Positions 18,420-26,991 of a stretch of 43,619 nucleotides of DNA are shown here, in pieces (the stretch's first letter is position 1; each line of letters begins with the position of its first letter). The notes beneath the pieces are model-generated. The model had not been told where the DNA came from and did not search any database. It worked only from the letters and a program-made list of their open reading frames with translations. This DNA comes from Thiomonas intermedia (lineage in GTDB: Bacteria; Pseudomonadota; Gammaproteobacteria; Burkholderiales; Burkholderiaceae_C). Position numbers and translations under genes: made by a program. The stretch spans positions 1-43,619 of the forward strand of contig DYKQ01000012.1 in NCBI GenBank assembly GCA_020722545.1, in the 5' to 3' direction.

Positions 18420-20819
18420 ATGACACAGACGATACACATCCGCAAGGTTGCCGTACTTGGCGCTGGCGTGATGGGCGCGCAGATCGCGGCCCATTGCATC
18501 AACGCCCGGGTGCCGGTGGTGCTGTTCGACCTTCCTGCCAAAGAAGGCAGCAAGAACGGCATCGTGACCAAGGCCGTGGCCAACCTCAAGAAACTCAGCC
18601 CGGCGCCGCTGGGCGACGCGGCTGAGGCCGGCCTGATCACCGAGGCCAACTACGAGACCGACCTCGAACTGCTGCAGAGCTGCGATCTGGTGATCGAGGC
18701 CATTGCCGAGCGCATGGACTGGAAGCACGATCTGTACAAAAAGGTCACGCCGCATCTGGGCGCGAACACCCTCTTCGCCTCCAACACCTCGGGCCTGTCG
18801 ATCACCGCATTGTCGGCAGGGTTCGACGCCGATCTGCGCAAACGCTTTTGCGGCGTGCATTTTTTCAACCCGCCGCGCTATATGCATCTGGTGGAACTCA
18901 TCCCCACCGCAGACACCGACGGCGCCATTCTCGACCGGCTGGAAACCTTCCTCACCACCACCCTGGGCAAGGGCGTGGTGCGCGCCAAGGACACGCCGAA
19001 CTTTGTCGCCAACCGCGTGGGCGTGTTCTCCATTCTGGCGGTGATCAAGGAGGGTGAAAAATTCGGGCTCGGCTTTGACGTCATCGACGATCTCACCGGC
19101 AGCAAACTCGGCCGCGCCAAGAGCGCGACCTTCCGCACCTCCGACGTGGTCGGCCTGGACACCATGGCCCATGTCATCAAGACCATGCAGGACACCCTGC
19201 CCGCGGATAAAGACCCCTTCGCCGCGCTCTATGCCACCCCGCCCGTGCTGGCGACGCTGGTCGCCAATGGCGCGCTGGGGCAGAAGAGCGGCGCCGGTTT
19301 CTACAAAAAGGTCGGACGCGACATCCTGAAGTTCGACCCCGCCAAGGGCGACTATGTGCCGGGCGGCGGCAAGGCCGACGAGATCGTGGTGCGCATGCTG
19401 AAAAAGCCCGCGCCCGAGCGGTTCAAGCTGCTGCGCGAATCAAGCAATCCGCAGGCGCAGTTCCTGTGGAGCATTTTCCGCGACGTGTGGCATTACGTGG
19501 CCCTGCATCTGGCCGACATCGCTGACAACGCCCGCGATCTCGACTTCGCCATCCGCTGGGGCTTCGGCTGGAACGAAGGCCCGTTCGAAAGCTGGCAGGC
19601 CGCAGGCTGGAAGCAGATCGCCGACTGGATCGCCGAAGACATCGCCGCAGGCAAGACGCTTTGCGGCGCACCGCTGCCCGCCTGGGTGAACCAGGTGGAC
19701 GGCGTGCACAAACCCGAGGGTTCTTACTCGGCGGCGAACAACGCCTACATCGGTCGCTCGAAGTTGCCGGTCTATGCCCGCCAGCCGTTCAAGCAGGCCG
19801 TGCTCGGCGAGAACGCGCCCGACCCGCGCACCGCGGGCAACACCGTGTTCGAGGATGAGTCGATCCGCCTGTGGACGGCGCCCGGCGCCGACGACGTGCT
19901 GGTCGCCAGCTTCAAGACCAAGATGAACACCATCGGCCCCGGAATCATCTCCGGTCTGCACAAGGCGGTGGAACTGGCCGAAGACCGCTACAAGGGCGTG
20001 GTGGTCTGGCAGCCGACCTCGCTGTCGGGCGGGCCCTTCAGCGCCGGGGCCGATCTGCAGGCGATGATGCCCGCCTTCATGGCCGGCGGCCCCAAAGCCA
20101 TCGAACCGGAAGAAAAGAAGCTGCACGATCTGATGCTCACCCTGCGCTACGCCCAGGTGCCGGTGGTGGCCGCAGTCAGCGGCATCGCCCTGGGCGGCGG
20201 CACTGAGCTGAGCGTGTATTGCGCCAAGCGCGTGGTGCATTTCGAGAGCTATATGGGCCTGGTGGAAATGGGCGTGGGCCTGATTCCGGGCGGCGGCGGC
20301 CTTGCCTATCTGGCGCGACGTGCCGCAGAGCAGGCGCAGGGCGGCGACATCCTGCATTTCCTCAAGACGGGCTTCCAGGCCGCGGCGATGGCCACGGTGG
20401 GCAAGTCGGCGCTGGAAAGTCGCAATCTGGGCTATCTGCTGCCCAGCGATGCCATCGTCATGCATGCCCACGAACTGCTGCACGTGGCGGTGGGTCAGGC
20501 GCGGGCGATGTTCGACGCGGGCTATCGTCCGCCGGTGCCCGGCCAGACTTTCCCGGTGCTCGGACGCAATGGCATCGCCACCATCCGCGCGCAATTGGTC
20601 AACATGCGCGACGGCGGCTTCATCTCCGCCTACGACGACGAGATCGCCACGCGCATCGCCACCGTGCTGTGCGGCGGCGATGTGGAAGAAGGCGCTTTGG
20701 CCGACGAGGCCACGCTGATGGCGCTGGAACGCAAGCATTTCTGCGAACTGCTCGGCCAGAGCAAGACCCAGGAACGCATCATGGGCATGTTGCAGACCGG
20801 CAAGCCGGTGCGTAACTGA
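18420..20819 (+). CDS. 3-hydroxyacyl-CoA dehydrogenase / enoyl-CoA hydratase fusion (FadB/FadJ type)
   Basis: A 799-residue bifunctional enzyme for steps two and three of beta-oxidation. The N-terminal part is the NAD-binding dehydrogenase (VAVLGAGVMGAQIAAH from about residue 10; FCGVHFFNPPRYMHLVELIPT; TPNFVANRVGVFS). The C-terminal part is the hydratase fold (GGPFSAGADLQAMM, ALGGGTELSVYCAKRVV, VGLIPGGGGLAYLA). Domain order is dehydrogenase first, hydratase last, opposite to E. coli FadB, and typical of the roughly 800-residue betaproteobacterial form. GGAG precedes the ATG. Confidence 0.94.
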   Translation: MTQTIHIRKVAVLGAGVMGAQIAAHCINARVPVVLFDLPAKEGSKNGIVTKAVANLKKLSPAPLGDAAEAGLITEANYETDLELLQSCDLVIEAIAERMDWKHDLYKKVTPHLGANTLFASNTSGLSITALSAGFDADLRKRFCGVHFFNPPRYMHLVELIPTADTDGAILDRLETFLTTTLGKGVVRAKDTPNFVANRVGVFSILAVIKEGEKFGLGFDVIDDLTGSKLGRAKSATFRTSDVVGLDTMAHVIKTMQDTLPADKDPFAALYATPPVLATLVANGALGQKSGAGFYKKVGRDILKFDPAKGDYVPGGGKADEIVVRMLKKPAPERFKLLRESSNPQAQFLWSIFRDVWHYVALHLADIADNARDLDFAIRWGFGWNEGPFESWQAAGWKQIADWIAEDIAAGKTLCGAPLPAWVNQVDGVHKPEGSYSAANNAYIGRSKLPVYARQPFKQAVLGENAPDPRTAGNTVFEDESIRLWTAPGADDVLVASFKTKMNTIGPGIISGLHKAVELAEDRYKGVVVWQPTSLSGGPFSAGADLQAMMPAFMAGGPKAIEPEEKKLHDLMLTLRYAQVPVVAAVSGIALGGGTELSVYCAKRVVHFESYMGLVEMGVGLIPGGGGLAYLARRAAEQAQGGDILHFLKTGFQAAAMATVGKSALESRNLGYLLPSDAIVMHAHELLHVAVGQARAMFDAGYRPPVPGQTFPVLGRNGIATIRAQLVNMRDGGFISAYDDEIATRIATVLCGGDVEEGALADEATLMALERKHFCELLGQSKTQERIMGMLQTGKPVRN

Positions 20820-20839
20820 TCCGCCACCAGGAGAACGAC

Positions 20840-22039
20840 ATGAGCAAACAAGTTCAAGACGCCTACATCGTTGCCGCCACTCGCACGCCGGTGGGCAAGG
20901 CCCCACGCGGGCTGCTGAAAAACTATCGTTCCGACGACCTGCTGGTGCACGTCATCCGTGCGGCATTGGCGCAGGTTCCCAACCTCGATCCCAAGCTGAT
21001 CGAAGACGCCATCATCGGCTGCGCCATGCCCGAGGGCGACCAGGGCATGAATGTGGCGCGCATCGGCGCGCTGCTGTCCGGCCTGCCCGACACGGTAGGC
21101 GGCGTGACCGTCAACCGTTTTTGCGCGTCGGGTTTGACGGCCGTCCAGATGGCGGCAGACCGCATCCGCGTGGGCGAGGCCGATGTGATGATCGCCGGGG
21201 GAACCGAGAGCATGAGCCGCGTGCCCATGGGCGGTTTTCATCCCAGCTTCAATCCGGCCATCTTTGCCGACAACGAGCATGTGGGCATCGCCTACGGCAT
21301 GGGCATGACGGCCGAGAAGGTGGCGCAGCAATGGAAGGTGAGCCGCGAGGAACAGGACGCCTTCGCGCTGGCCTCGCACCAGAAGGCGCTGGCCGGCATT
21401 GCCGCGGGCGAGTTCAACGAAGAAATCACCCCGCTGGACATCGTCGAGAAGTTTCCCCGTCTGGGCACCGCCGAGGTGGACATCAAGACCCGCAAGATGA
21501 CCGTGGACGAAGGCCCGCGCGCCGACACCACGCTCGAAGCGCTGGCCCGCCTCAAGCCGGTGTTCGCGGCCAAGGGCAGCGTGACGGCGGGCAACAGCTC
21601 GCAGACTTCCGATGGCGCGGGCGCGCTCATCTTGGTGAGCGAGAAGATTCTCAAACAGTTCAACCTTGTGCCGCTGGCGCGCTTCGTCAGCTTTGCCGTG
21701 CGCGGCGTGCCGCCGGAGATCATGGGCATCGGCCCGAAGTTCGCCATTCCTGCAGCGCTGGAAAAAGCGGGGCTCAAGCTCGACGACATCGGCTGGATCG
21801 AACTGAACGAAGCCTTCGCCGCGCAATCGCTTGCCGTGGTGAAGGATCTGGGCATCAACCCCGATGTGCTCAACCCGCTGGGCGGCGCCATCGCCTGGGG
21901 CCACCCGCTGGGCGCCACCGGCGCGGTTCGCGCGGCCACGGCGATCTACGGCATGCGTCGCCGCAAGGCCAAGTACAGCATGGTGACCATGTGCATCGGC
22001 ACGGGACAGGGCGCTGCGGGCATTTTCGAAAACGTCTGA
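20840..22039 (+). CDS. Acetyl-CoA C-acyltransferase (thiolase)
   Basis: Thiolytic cleavage of 3-ketoacyl-CoA, the last step of beta-oxidation. The 399-residue protein carries the catalytic triad of the family: C95 (NRFCASGLTA), H355 (GHPLGATGA) and C385 (CIGTGQGAAGIF). Length is typical. Preceded by CAGGAGAACGAC and 20 bp after the FadB-type gene. A palindrome and a terminator follow. Confidence 0.95.
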   Translation: MSKQVQDAYIVAATRTPVGKAPRGLLKNYRSDDLLVHVIRAALAQVPNLDPKLIEDAIIGCAMPEGDQGMNVARIGALLSGLPDTVGGVTVNRFCASGLTAVQMAADRIRVGEADVMIAGGTESMSRVPMGGFHPSFNPAIFADNEHVGIAYGMGMTAEKVAQQWKVSREEQDAFALASHQKALAGIAAGEFNEEITPLDIVEKFPRLGTAEVDIKTRKMTVDEGPRADTTLEALARLKPVFAAKGSVTAGNSSQTSDGAGALILVSEKILKQFNLVPLARFVSFAVRGVPPEIMGIGPKFAIPAALEKAGLKLDDIGWIELNEAFAAQSLAVVKDLGINPDVLNPLGGAIAWGHPLGATGAVRAATAIYGMRRRKAKYSMVTMCIGTGQGAAGIFENV

Positions 22040-22070
22040 TCGCCCCAGGGCCGGGCACTCCCCACCCCAA

Positions 22071-22092
22071 CCCTCCCCACGCGTGGGGAGGG
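22071..22092. repeat. Perfect 22-bp palindrome in a GC-rich repeat-like segment
   Basis: CCCTCCCCACGCGTGGGGAGGG is a perfect palindrome. It is flanked by CCCCACCCCAACC before it and by CCTCCTCCACGGCGTGGGGGCGGGAGGGG after it, a second imperfect inverted repeat of the same kind. Such CCTCCCC/GGGGAGG intergenic elements are often dispersed in betaproteobacterial genomes; only one copy is in this window, so repetitiveness is inferred. Confidence 0.5.
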
Positions 22093-22169
22093 CGTGATTT
22101 CACCTCCTCCACGGCGTGGGGGCGGGAGGGGAATGGCCCGGTCCGATCCACCGCGCAGCTTGCTGCACT

Positions 22170-22205
22170 GCCTGGGCCCGCAGCCAACGCCCGGGCCATT
22201 TTTTT
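22170..22205 (+). terminator. Intrinsic terminator after the thiolase gene
   Basis: GCCTGGGC (22170-22177) pairs with GCCCGGGC (22189-22196), eight pairs with one G-T wobble, followed by CA and a run of seven T (22199-22205). It lies 131 bp after the thiolase stop and only 28 bp before the enoyl-CoA hydratase ATG, so the latter would need read-through or a promoter not recognised here. Confidence 0.65.
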
Positions 22206-22233
22206 GACCGGGCTTTTTACAGGAGACAACATC

Positions 22234-23010
22234 ATGAGTCAGGTGCAGGTGGAATTGCGCAGCGGGGTGCTGCACATCGTGTTCAATCGCCCCGAAAAAA
22301 AGAATGCGCTGACCCTGGCGATGTACGAGGCGGCCAACGAGGCCTTCGAACGCGCCGCTACCGACGCGGAAGTCAAGGCGGTGCTGATCGCAGGCGAAGG
22401 CGGCAGCTTCACCGCGGGCAATGATCTGCAGGACTTTCTCTCGGCGCCGCCGCAGGGCGAGGAAGCGCCGGTGCTGCAGTTTTTGCGCCATCTCGCCGGG
22501 CTGGACAAACCGCTGGTCGCAGCCGCCCAAGGCTTTGCCGTCGGCGTGGGCACAACGCTGCTGATGCATTGCGATCTGGTCTATGCCGCCGATGACGCGC
22601 AGTTCGTGCTGCCTTTCGTGCATCTGGGTCTGTGCCCCGAGGCGGCGTCCAGCCTGCTGCTGCCGCAGATCGCCGGTTACCAGCGCGCAGCCGAAAAGCT
22701 CTTGCTGGGCGAACCGTTCGACGCCGCCGAGGCCTTGAGCATGGGACTGGTCAACCGCGTGCTGCCTGCAGAAAGTCTGCGTGAATTTGCCGTGGCGCAG
22801 GCCGAAAAATTCACTCGTCTGCCTGCGCCCTCGGTGCGGGCGACCAAGCGCCTGCTCAAAGGCCTGGGCGATCAGGGGCCGCAGGCGGTGCTGGCGCGCA
22901 TGCGCTCGGAAGAGGCGGTGTTTCAGGCGCTGCTGGGCGCACCGGCTGCGCGCGAGGCGATGATGGCGTTTTTGCAAAAGCGCAAGCCCGACTTCTCGTC
23001 CATCACCTGA
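22234..23010 (+). CDS. Enoyl-CoA hydratase/isomerase family protein
   Basis: A 258-residue crotonase-fold protein, probably a stand-alone hydratase or delta3-delta2-enoyl-CoA isomerase. The oxyanion hole is formed by GSFTAGNDLQDF and AAQGFAVGVGTTLLMHCDLVYA. One catalytic acid candidate, Glu in LGLCPEAASS, is at the position of the second glutamate of hydratases, while the first glutamate is not evident, which leans toward an isomerase (inference). The ATG at 22234 follows ACAGGAGAC; the longer ORF runs through the thiolase in another frame. The stop is two bases from the stop of convergent trmL. Confidence 0.88.
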   Translation: MSQVQVELRSGVLHIVFNRPEKKNALTLAMYEAANEAFERAATDAEVKAVLIAGEGGSFTAGNDLQDFLSAPPQGEEAPVLQFLRHLAGLDKPLVAAAQGFAVGVGTTLLMHCDLVYAADDAQFVLPFVHLGLCPEAASSLLLPQIAGYQRAAEKLLLGEPFDAAEALSMGLVNRVLPAESLREFAVAQAEKFTRLPAPSVRATKRLLKGLGDQGPQAVLARMRSEEAVFQALLGAPAAREAMMAFLQKRKPDFSSIT

Positions 23011-23012
23011 GT

Positions 23013-23483
23013 TTAAATTCCACCGGCGTAGTCATTCTGCCGCCAGGCTTCGAACACGGCGACAGCCACCGAGTTCGACAGATTGAGGCTGCGCTGGCCT
23101 TCGCGCATGGGCAGCCGCAGTCGTTGCGTCGGGGCGAATTGCTCGCGCACCGCATCGGACAGGCCGCGAGTTTCGGCGCCAAAGACAAAACAATCGCCCG
23201 GCTCGAAGCGCACGGAGCCGATCAACCGACTGCCGCGCGTGGTGAAGGCGAACAGGCGCTCGGGGCGCGGCTGCAGCGTTTGCATCAACGCGTCCCAACT
23301 GGCGTGCGTTTGCAGCGTGGCGTATTCGTGATAGTCGAGCCCGGCGCGGCGGAGCTGTTTGTCATCCAGCGAAAAACCCAGCGGTTCAACCAGGTGCAGG
23401 GTGCAGCCGGTATTGGCGCACAGGCGGATGATGTTGCCGGTGTTGGGCGGAATTTCGGGCTCGACAAGAACGATGTGGAACAT
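23013..23483 (-). CDS. trmL: tRNA (cytidine(34)-2'-O)-methyltransferase TrmL
   Basis: SPOUT-class methyltransferase that 2'-O-methylates the wobble base of tRNA-Leu isoacceptors. The 156-residue protein has the family start MFHIVLVEPEIPPNTGNIIRLCANTGCTLHLVEPLGF, and the knotted SAM-binding motifs VFGAETRGLS and LPMREGQRSLNLSNSVAVAVFEAWRQ. Length matches TrmL. It lies 29 bp after comF on the same strand, likely co-transcribed. Confidence 0.95.
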   Translation of the reverse strand: MFHIVLVEPEIPPNTGNIIRLCANTGCTLHLVEPLGFSLDDKQLRRAGLDYHEYATLQTHASWDALMQTLQPRPERLFAFTTRGSRLIGSVRFEPGDCFVFGAETRGLSDAVREQFAPTQRLRLPMREGQRSLNLSNSVAVAVFEAWRQNDYAGGI

Positions 23484-23512
23484 GGGTCGCAGGGCGGCAG
23501 ATCAACGGAAGA

Positions 23513-24232
23513 TCAGGGGGTGGAATCGCGGGGAGTGCGCAAGGCGATGGCGACCCAGACCGCTGCGGCGCCCTGGCGCAGCAGCACCCGGGTGGCTTCA
23601 TGCAGCGTGGCGCCTGAGGTCATCACATCGTCCACCAGCAGCAGGGTCTGGCCGTCCCAGCGGGTATCGCAGGCGTAGGCGCCGCGGATGTTGCGGCTGC
23701 GCGCGTGCAGCGGCAGGCTGCTTTGCGCGGCGCTATGCCGCAGCCGCTGCAGCGCGTAGGCATCGCCAGGGCGGTTCAGCGTGGCAGCGATGCGCCGCGC
23801 CATTTCCCACGCGGGGTTGAAGCCGCGCTCCAGCAGGCGCTCGCGCGAAAGCGGTACGGGCAGAATGTGGTCGGGCAGAGGCATGTCGGCTTGCGCCCAG
23901 CGCGCACCGAGCAGGTCGCCAAACCAGCGGCCCAGCGCGGGTTCTGCGCCGAACTTCATGCGCAGAATGAACTGATCGTTGGGAAATCGATAGTCGCCCA
24001 GCGCCAGGGCGCCCGCCCACCGCGGGGGATGCAGCAGACACTGGCCGCAGACCTGTCCCTCTTGCGCCACCGCCACCGCGCAGCGCGGGCAGCGTGGACG
24101 CAGGGGCAGGTCTTCATGCAGGCAATCGTCGCACAGCGGCTGACTGCTGCGCGCGTCGCAATGGGCGCAGCGACCGGGCCAGAGCGCAGACCAGCGCGAG
24201 GCAGGCAAAATAGGATGCTCAAGTGCGGACAT
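23513..24232 (-). CDS. comF: ComF family protein (phosphoribosyltransferase-like)
   Basis: ComF proteins help uptake of transforming DNA in competent bacteria, through an unclear biochemical role. The 239-residue protein has N-terminal zinc-finger-like cysteine pairs (CAHCDA, LCDDCLH, RCPRCAVA, CGQC), the central ERLLERGFNPAWEMARRIA region, and the PRPP-binding motif LLLVDDVMTSGATLHEAT near the C-terminus. Divergent from the methyltransferase gene, with 64 bp between starts. Confidence 0.92.
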   Translation of the reverse strand: MSALEHPILPASRWSALWPGRCAHCDARSSQPLCDDCLHEDLPLRPRCPRCAVAVAQEGQVCGQCLLHPPRWAGALALGDYRFPNDQFILRMKFGAEPALGRWFGDLLGARWAQADMPLPDHILPVPLSRERLLERGFNPAWEMARRIAATLNRPGDAYALQRLRHSAAQSSLPLHARSRNIRGAYACDTRWDGQTLLLVDDVMTSGATLHEATRVLLRQGAAAVWVAIALRTPRDSTP

Positions 24233-24296
24233 CGCCGCACTATATCGCCCGCGCCTGCGGTGTCGCCGCCTTCGTCGCAGTCCCTTGAATGAGCTG

Positions 24297-25238
24297 ATGG
24301 ATCGCCCCGATCAAATCCTTGCCGCACAACAACAGGCCCGCTGGCTGGCGGCTGCGGCCTGCGCGCGTGATCGCCTGGCGCGCTGGCCCGCGCCCTTCAT
24401 CTGGCAGGAAGCCGCGCGCCGCATGGCCGAACGTCTGCCTTTGCTGCGGGCGCAGGCGCAGCGCGTGCTCGACGCGGGCTGTGCCTGGGGCGATGGGCTC
24501 GACTTGCTGCAAAAGCAGTATCCCGCCGCGCTGATTCTGGGCTACGAGCCCTCGCCCCTGCTGGCGCAACTGGCTTCGAAGCGGTTTGCTCGTGCGGGTC
24601 TGGCGCGCTGGTTCGGGCGACCGAGCCGGGTGCAGGTGCAGGCGGTGGATGCGGCAGACCCCGAATATCCCGCGCAGGCCGACGTGCTGTGGTCCAACCT
24701 TTATCTCGATTGGCGCCATGACCGCATGCGGGTGCTCGAAGCCTGGCGGCGGCAGCTCCAGCCCGAAGGGGCGCTGTTTTTCACCACCTTCGGGCCCGAT
24801 ACGCTCAAGGAGCTTGGCGAGGTGTGCCGCACCCTCGGCCATTCCTCGCGGCCCATGGCGTTCACCGACATGCACGACCTGGGCGACGAACTGGTGCAGG
24901 CCGGATTTGCCGACCCGGTGATGGATATGGAGATGGTGCGCATGACCTGGCCGTCGGCGCAGGCGGCGCTGACCGAGCTGCGCGCACTCGGCGCCGTGCC
25001 TCACGCCGCGCATACGCGAGGCCTGCGCACGCCGCGGGCCTGGCAGGCTCTGGTCGATGCCCTGAACGCCACAGCGCTGGCGGATGGCCGCGTCACCCTG
25101 TCTTTCGAACTGGTCTATGGACACGCTTTCCGTCCGCGCACCGAGCGGGCACGGGCCGGAGTGGCCACTTTCGGCGTCGAACAATTGCGCAACACTGCGC
25201 GTCAACCCGGATTGCCGACCCGTGCCCATCGGGGCTAA
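24297..25238 (+). CDS. SAM-dependent methyltransferase, BioC-like
   Basis: A 313-residue class I methyltransferase. Motif I is VLDAGCAWGDGLDLL, followed by an acidic residue in LGYEPSP and motif DVLWSNLYLDW; LQPEGALFFTTFGPDTLKEL strongly resembles BioC, which methylates malonyl-ACP to start biotin synthesis. No bio genes are adjacent, and the motif I G-x-G is altered (GCAWGDG), so I do not assign bioC firmly. The ATG at 24297 is preferred to the TTG at 24285. It lies opposite comF, an arrangement I believe is common in Burkholderiales. Confidence 0.75.
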   Translation: MDRPDQILAAQQQARWLAAAACARDRLARWPAPFIWQEAARRMAERLPLLRAQAQRVLDAGCAWGDGLDLLQKQYPAALILGYEPSPLLAQLASKRFARAGLARWFGRPSRVQVQAVDAADPEYPAQADVLWSNLYLDWRHDRMRVLEAWRRQLQPEGALFFTTFGPDTLKELGEVCRTLGHSSRPMAFTDMHDLGDELVQAGFADPVMDMEMVRMTWPSAQAALTELRALGAVPHAAHTRGLRTPRAWQALVDALNATALADGRVTLSFELVYGHAFRPRTERARAGVATFGVEQLRNTARQPGLPTRAHRG

Positions 25239-25268
25239 AACTGCGGCAAATCGTCGCGATGGATGGCG

Positions 25269-25294
25269 GTTACATAGATGGATCAAAATGTAAC
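25269..25294. promoter_or_regulatory. Inverted repeat GTTACAT-N12-ATGTAAC upstream of the cox locus
   Basis: GTTACAT (25269-25275) and ATGTAAC (25288-25294) are a perfect seven-base inverted repeat with a 12-bp spacer. It is about 85-110 bp upstream of the expected transcription start of the cox operon, suitable for an activator. The binding protein is unknown. Confidence 0.45.
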
Positions 25295-25303
25295 TTGTCC
25301 ATA

Positions 25304-25328
25304 TTGATCTGGCGCAAAATCAGATCAA
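25304..25328. promoter_or_regulatory. Inverted repeat with FNR/Anr-like box upstream of the cox locus
   Basis: TTGATCTG (25304-25311), nine-base spacer, CAGATCAA (25321-25328) is a perfect eight-base inverted repeat. Its left part TTGATCTGGCGCAA (25304-25317) matches the FNR/Anr consensus TTGAT-N4-ATCAA at eight of ten positions, centred about 68 bp before the predicted transcription start. Either an oxygen-responsive FNR-type regulator or a different dimeric regulator using the longer symmetry could bind. Confidence 0.45.
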
Positions 25329-25342
25329 CTGATGCCTTGATT

Positions 25343-25372
25343 TTCGATGCGTCATTCTGTCGCACCTATAAT
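25343..25372 (+). promoter_or_regulatory. Promoter of DUF2244-coxB-ctaD
   Basis: A perfect -10 hexamer TATAAT (25367-25372) in the context CACCTATAATCGC lies 65 bp upstream of the DUF2244 ATG. The best -35 position (TTCGAT, 18-bp spacer) is poor, which suggests dependence on an activator bound upstream. Confidence 0.6.
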
Positions 25373-25437
25373 CGCCCACTTCTACAGACCCGTCATGGCT
25401 TGGCTCAGATGCCGGATTGTGACCTCGATTGACGCAA

Positions 25438-25995
25438 ATGCACCACGCTGATCTTCCGCAAAGCGCATCCAGCCTCCCGCCGCAGGATGTTCCTGCCGTC
25501 GAGGCTGCGGTGGCGCTTGAGCAGGCGTGCGACCAAGCGCCCTATCGGGAGTCGGGCGATGGCTGGATGCGCGACTGGGTGTTTCGCCGCAACTGTTCCA
25601 TGTCACCGCGACAATTGATCGTGTTTTACGCCTCGCTGTGCGTGGTGTCGCTCATCGTGGCGTCCATCGCGTGGGATGTGGGCGGTTCGCTGGTGCTGCC
25701 GTTCACCGGCATCGAGCTGGGGTCGGTGGCGCTCGCGCTGGTGGTGTATGGGCGTCATGCCACAGACCGCGAACGAGTGCGCCTTTCGGCGCAGCAGTTG
25801 CAGGTCGAGTGGGAAAACGCGGGTGTCGTGCAGTCGGTCAGCTTCAATCCGCAATGGGTGCGGGTGTCGCTGCCGGATAGCGGGCTGATCGAAGTGTCTT
25901 CGGCTGGCCGCACGGTCTACATCGGCCGGTATTCGCGCCCCGAGCGGCGCGCCGTGTTGGCAAAAGATTTGAGGGCCGCGTTGCGGGCCCTTTGA
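25438..25995 (+). CDS. DUF2244 domain-containing membrane protein
   Basis: A 185-residue protein of unknown function. After a 45-residue hydrophilic N-terminus come W-F-R-R-N-C-S-M-S-P-R-Q, two hydrophobic segments (about residues 60-80 and 85-105: FYASLCVVSLIVASIAW and LVLPFTGIELGSVALALVVYG) and a cytoplasmic C-terminal domain (RVRLSAQQLQVEWENAG...RTVYIGRYSRPERRAVLAKDLRAAL). This matches the DUF2244 family, commonly encoded just before cox genes in proteobacteria. The ATG at 25438 is chosen over the TTG at 25429; neither has a strong ribosome-binding site. A role in oxidase biogenesis is inferred from context only. Confidence 0.8.
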   Translation: MHHADLPQSASSLPPQDVPAVEAAVALEQACDQAPYRESGDGWMRDWVFRRNCSMSPRQLIVFYASLCVVSLIVASIAWDVGGSLVLPFTGIELGSVALALVVYGRHATDRERVRLSAQQLQVEWENAGVVQSVSFNPQWVRVSLPDSGLIEVSSAGRTVYIGRYSRPERRAVLAKDLRAALRAL

Positions 25996-26035
25996 AGTGT
26001 TTTAGGGGCGAGATCAATTCTTGGAGTGGGGCGAC

Positions 26036-26902
26036 ATGAAAGCAATACATCAAATCCGTCTGGCCACCGCAGCATCGCTGCTGGGCGTCATGGGCGCGGC
26101 CCATGCCGCAGTGGAAAGTCTGCCGGGCGGGCCGCAGGTGCTGGGGCTGTATTTCCAGAACCCGGTTTCACCCATCGCCAAGCAGGAAAAATTCCTGATG
26201 GACATGATGCTCTGGGTCTGCCTGGGGATCGGTATCGTGGTGTTCGGGGCGATGTTCTATTCGGTTTACAAGCACCGCAAATCCAAGGGCGCCGTGGCGG
26301 CCCACTTCCATGAAAGCACCAAGGTTGAGATTGCCTGGACGATCATCCCCATTCTGATCGTGATTGCCATCCTGATTCCGGCGACCCGTACCGTGATCGC
26401 GCAGGAAAACCATAGCGACTCCTTCATGACCGTCAAGGCGACTGGCGCGCAGTGGAAGTGGGGCTACGACTACATGGCCGGTCCGGGCAAGGGCATTTCT
26501 TTCTGGTCCACGCTGACCACGCCTTATTCGGAAATCTACGAAGGCAAGGATCTGCCCAGCAACTTCGTGCTGGCCGTCGATCACGAACTGGTCGTGCCGG
26601 TGGACAAGAAGATCAAGATCATCACCACCTCGGATGACGTGCTGCACGGTTTCTACGTCAACTCGCTGGGTGTGCAGATGGATGCGATTCCCGGATTTGT
26701 GCGCTCGACCTGGTTCACCGCCGAAAAAACCGGCACCTATTACGGGCAGTGCGCCCAGATTTGCGGCAAATACCACGCCTTCATGCCCATCGTGATCAAG
26801 GTCGTGACCCTGCCCGAGTACGAGCAATGGGTCGCGCAGTGGAAAAAAGCCCATCCCGACAGCACCCCGCCAGCCGACGGCGCGGCGCCCAGCAAGACCT
26901 GA
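26036..26902 (+). CDS. coxB: Cytochrome c oxidase subunit II
   Basis: Subunit II accepts electrons from cytochrome c at its CuA centre. The 288-residue protein has a signal peptide (to about A24), two transmembrane helices (about 54-76 and 99-120), the WKWGYDY aromatic region and CuA ligands H204, C239, C243, H247 and M250 (LHGFYV; GQCAQICGKYHAFMPI). There is no C-terminal heme c domain, so this is an aa3 and not a caa3 enzyme. Residue 241 between the cysteines is Gln, where Glu is common; the ligand there is the main-chain carbonyl, so function should be kept. ATG at 26036; the TTG at 26021 is an alternative. Confidence 0.96.
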   Translation: MKAIHQIRLATAASLLGVMGAAHAAVESLPGGPQVLGLYFQNPVSPIAKQEKFLMDMMLWVCLGIGIVVFGAMFYSVYKHRKSKGAVAAHFHESTKVEIAWTIIPILIVIAILIPATRTVIAQENHSDSFMTVKATGAQWKWGYDYMAGPGKGISFWSTLTTPYSEIYEGKDLPSNFVLAVDHELVVPVDKKIKIITTSDDVLHGFYVNSLGVQMDAIPGFVRSTWFTAEKTGTYYGQCAQICGKYHAFMPIVIKVVTLPEYEQWVAQWKKAHPDSTPPADGAAPSKT

Positions 26903-26991
26903 GCAGGTGTGGTGAGAGACAAACCATAAAAAGCAGTCGAGCTTAGAACGAAGTATCAACATTTTCTGGATTGGCAGGAAAGGAAAGCACC

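Noticed and set aside
16565-18649. 694-aa minus-strand ORF over the acyl-CoA dehydrogenase
   Set aside because: Long because of GC bias; sense strand encodes a full acyl-CoA dehydrogenase with catalytic Glu.
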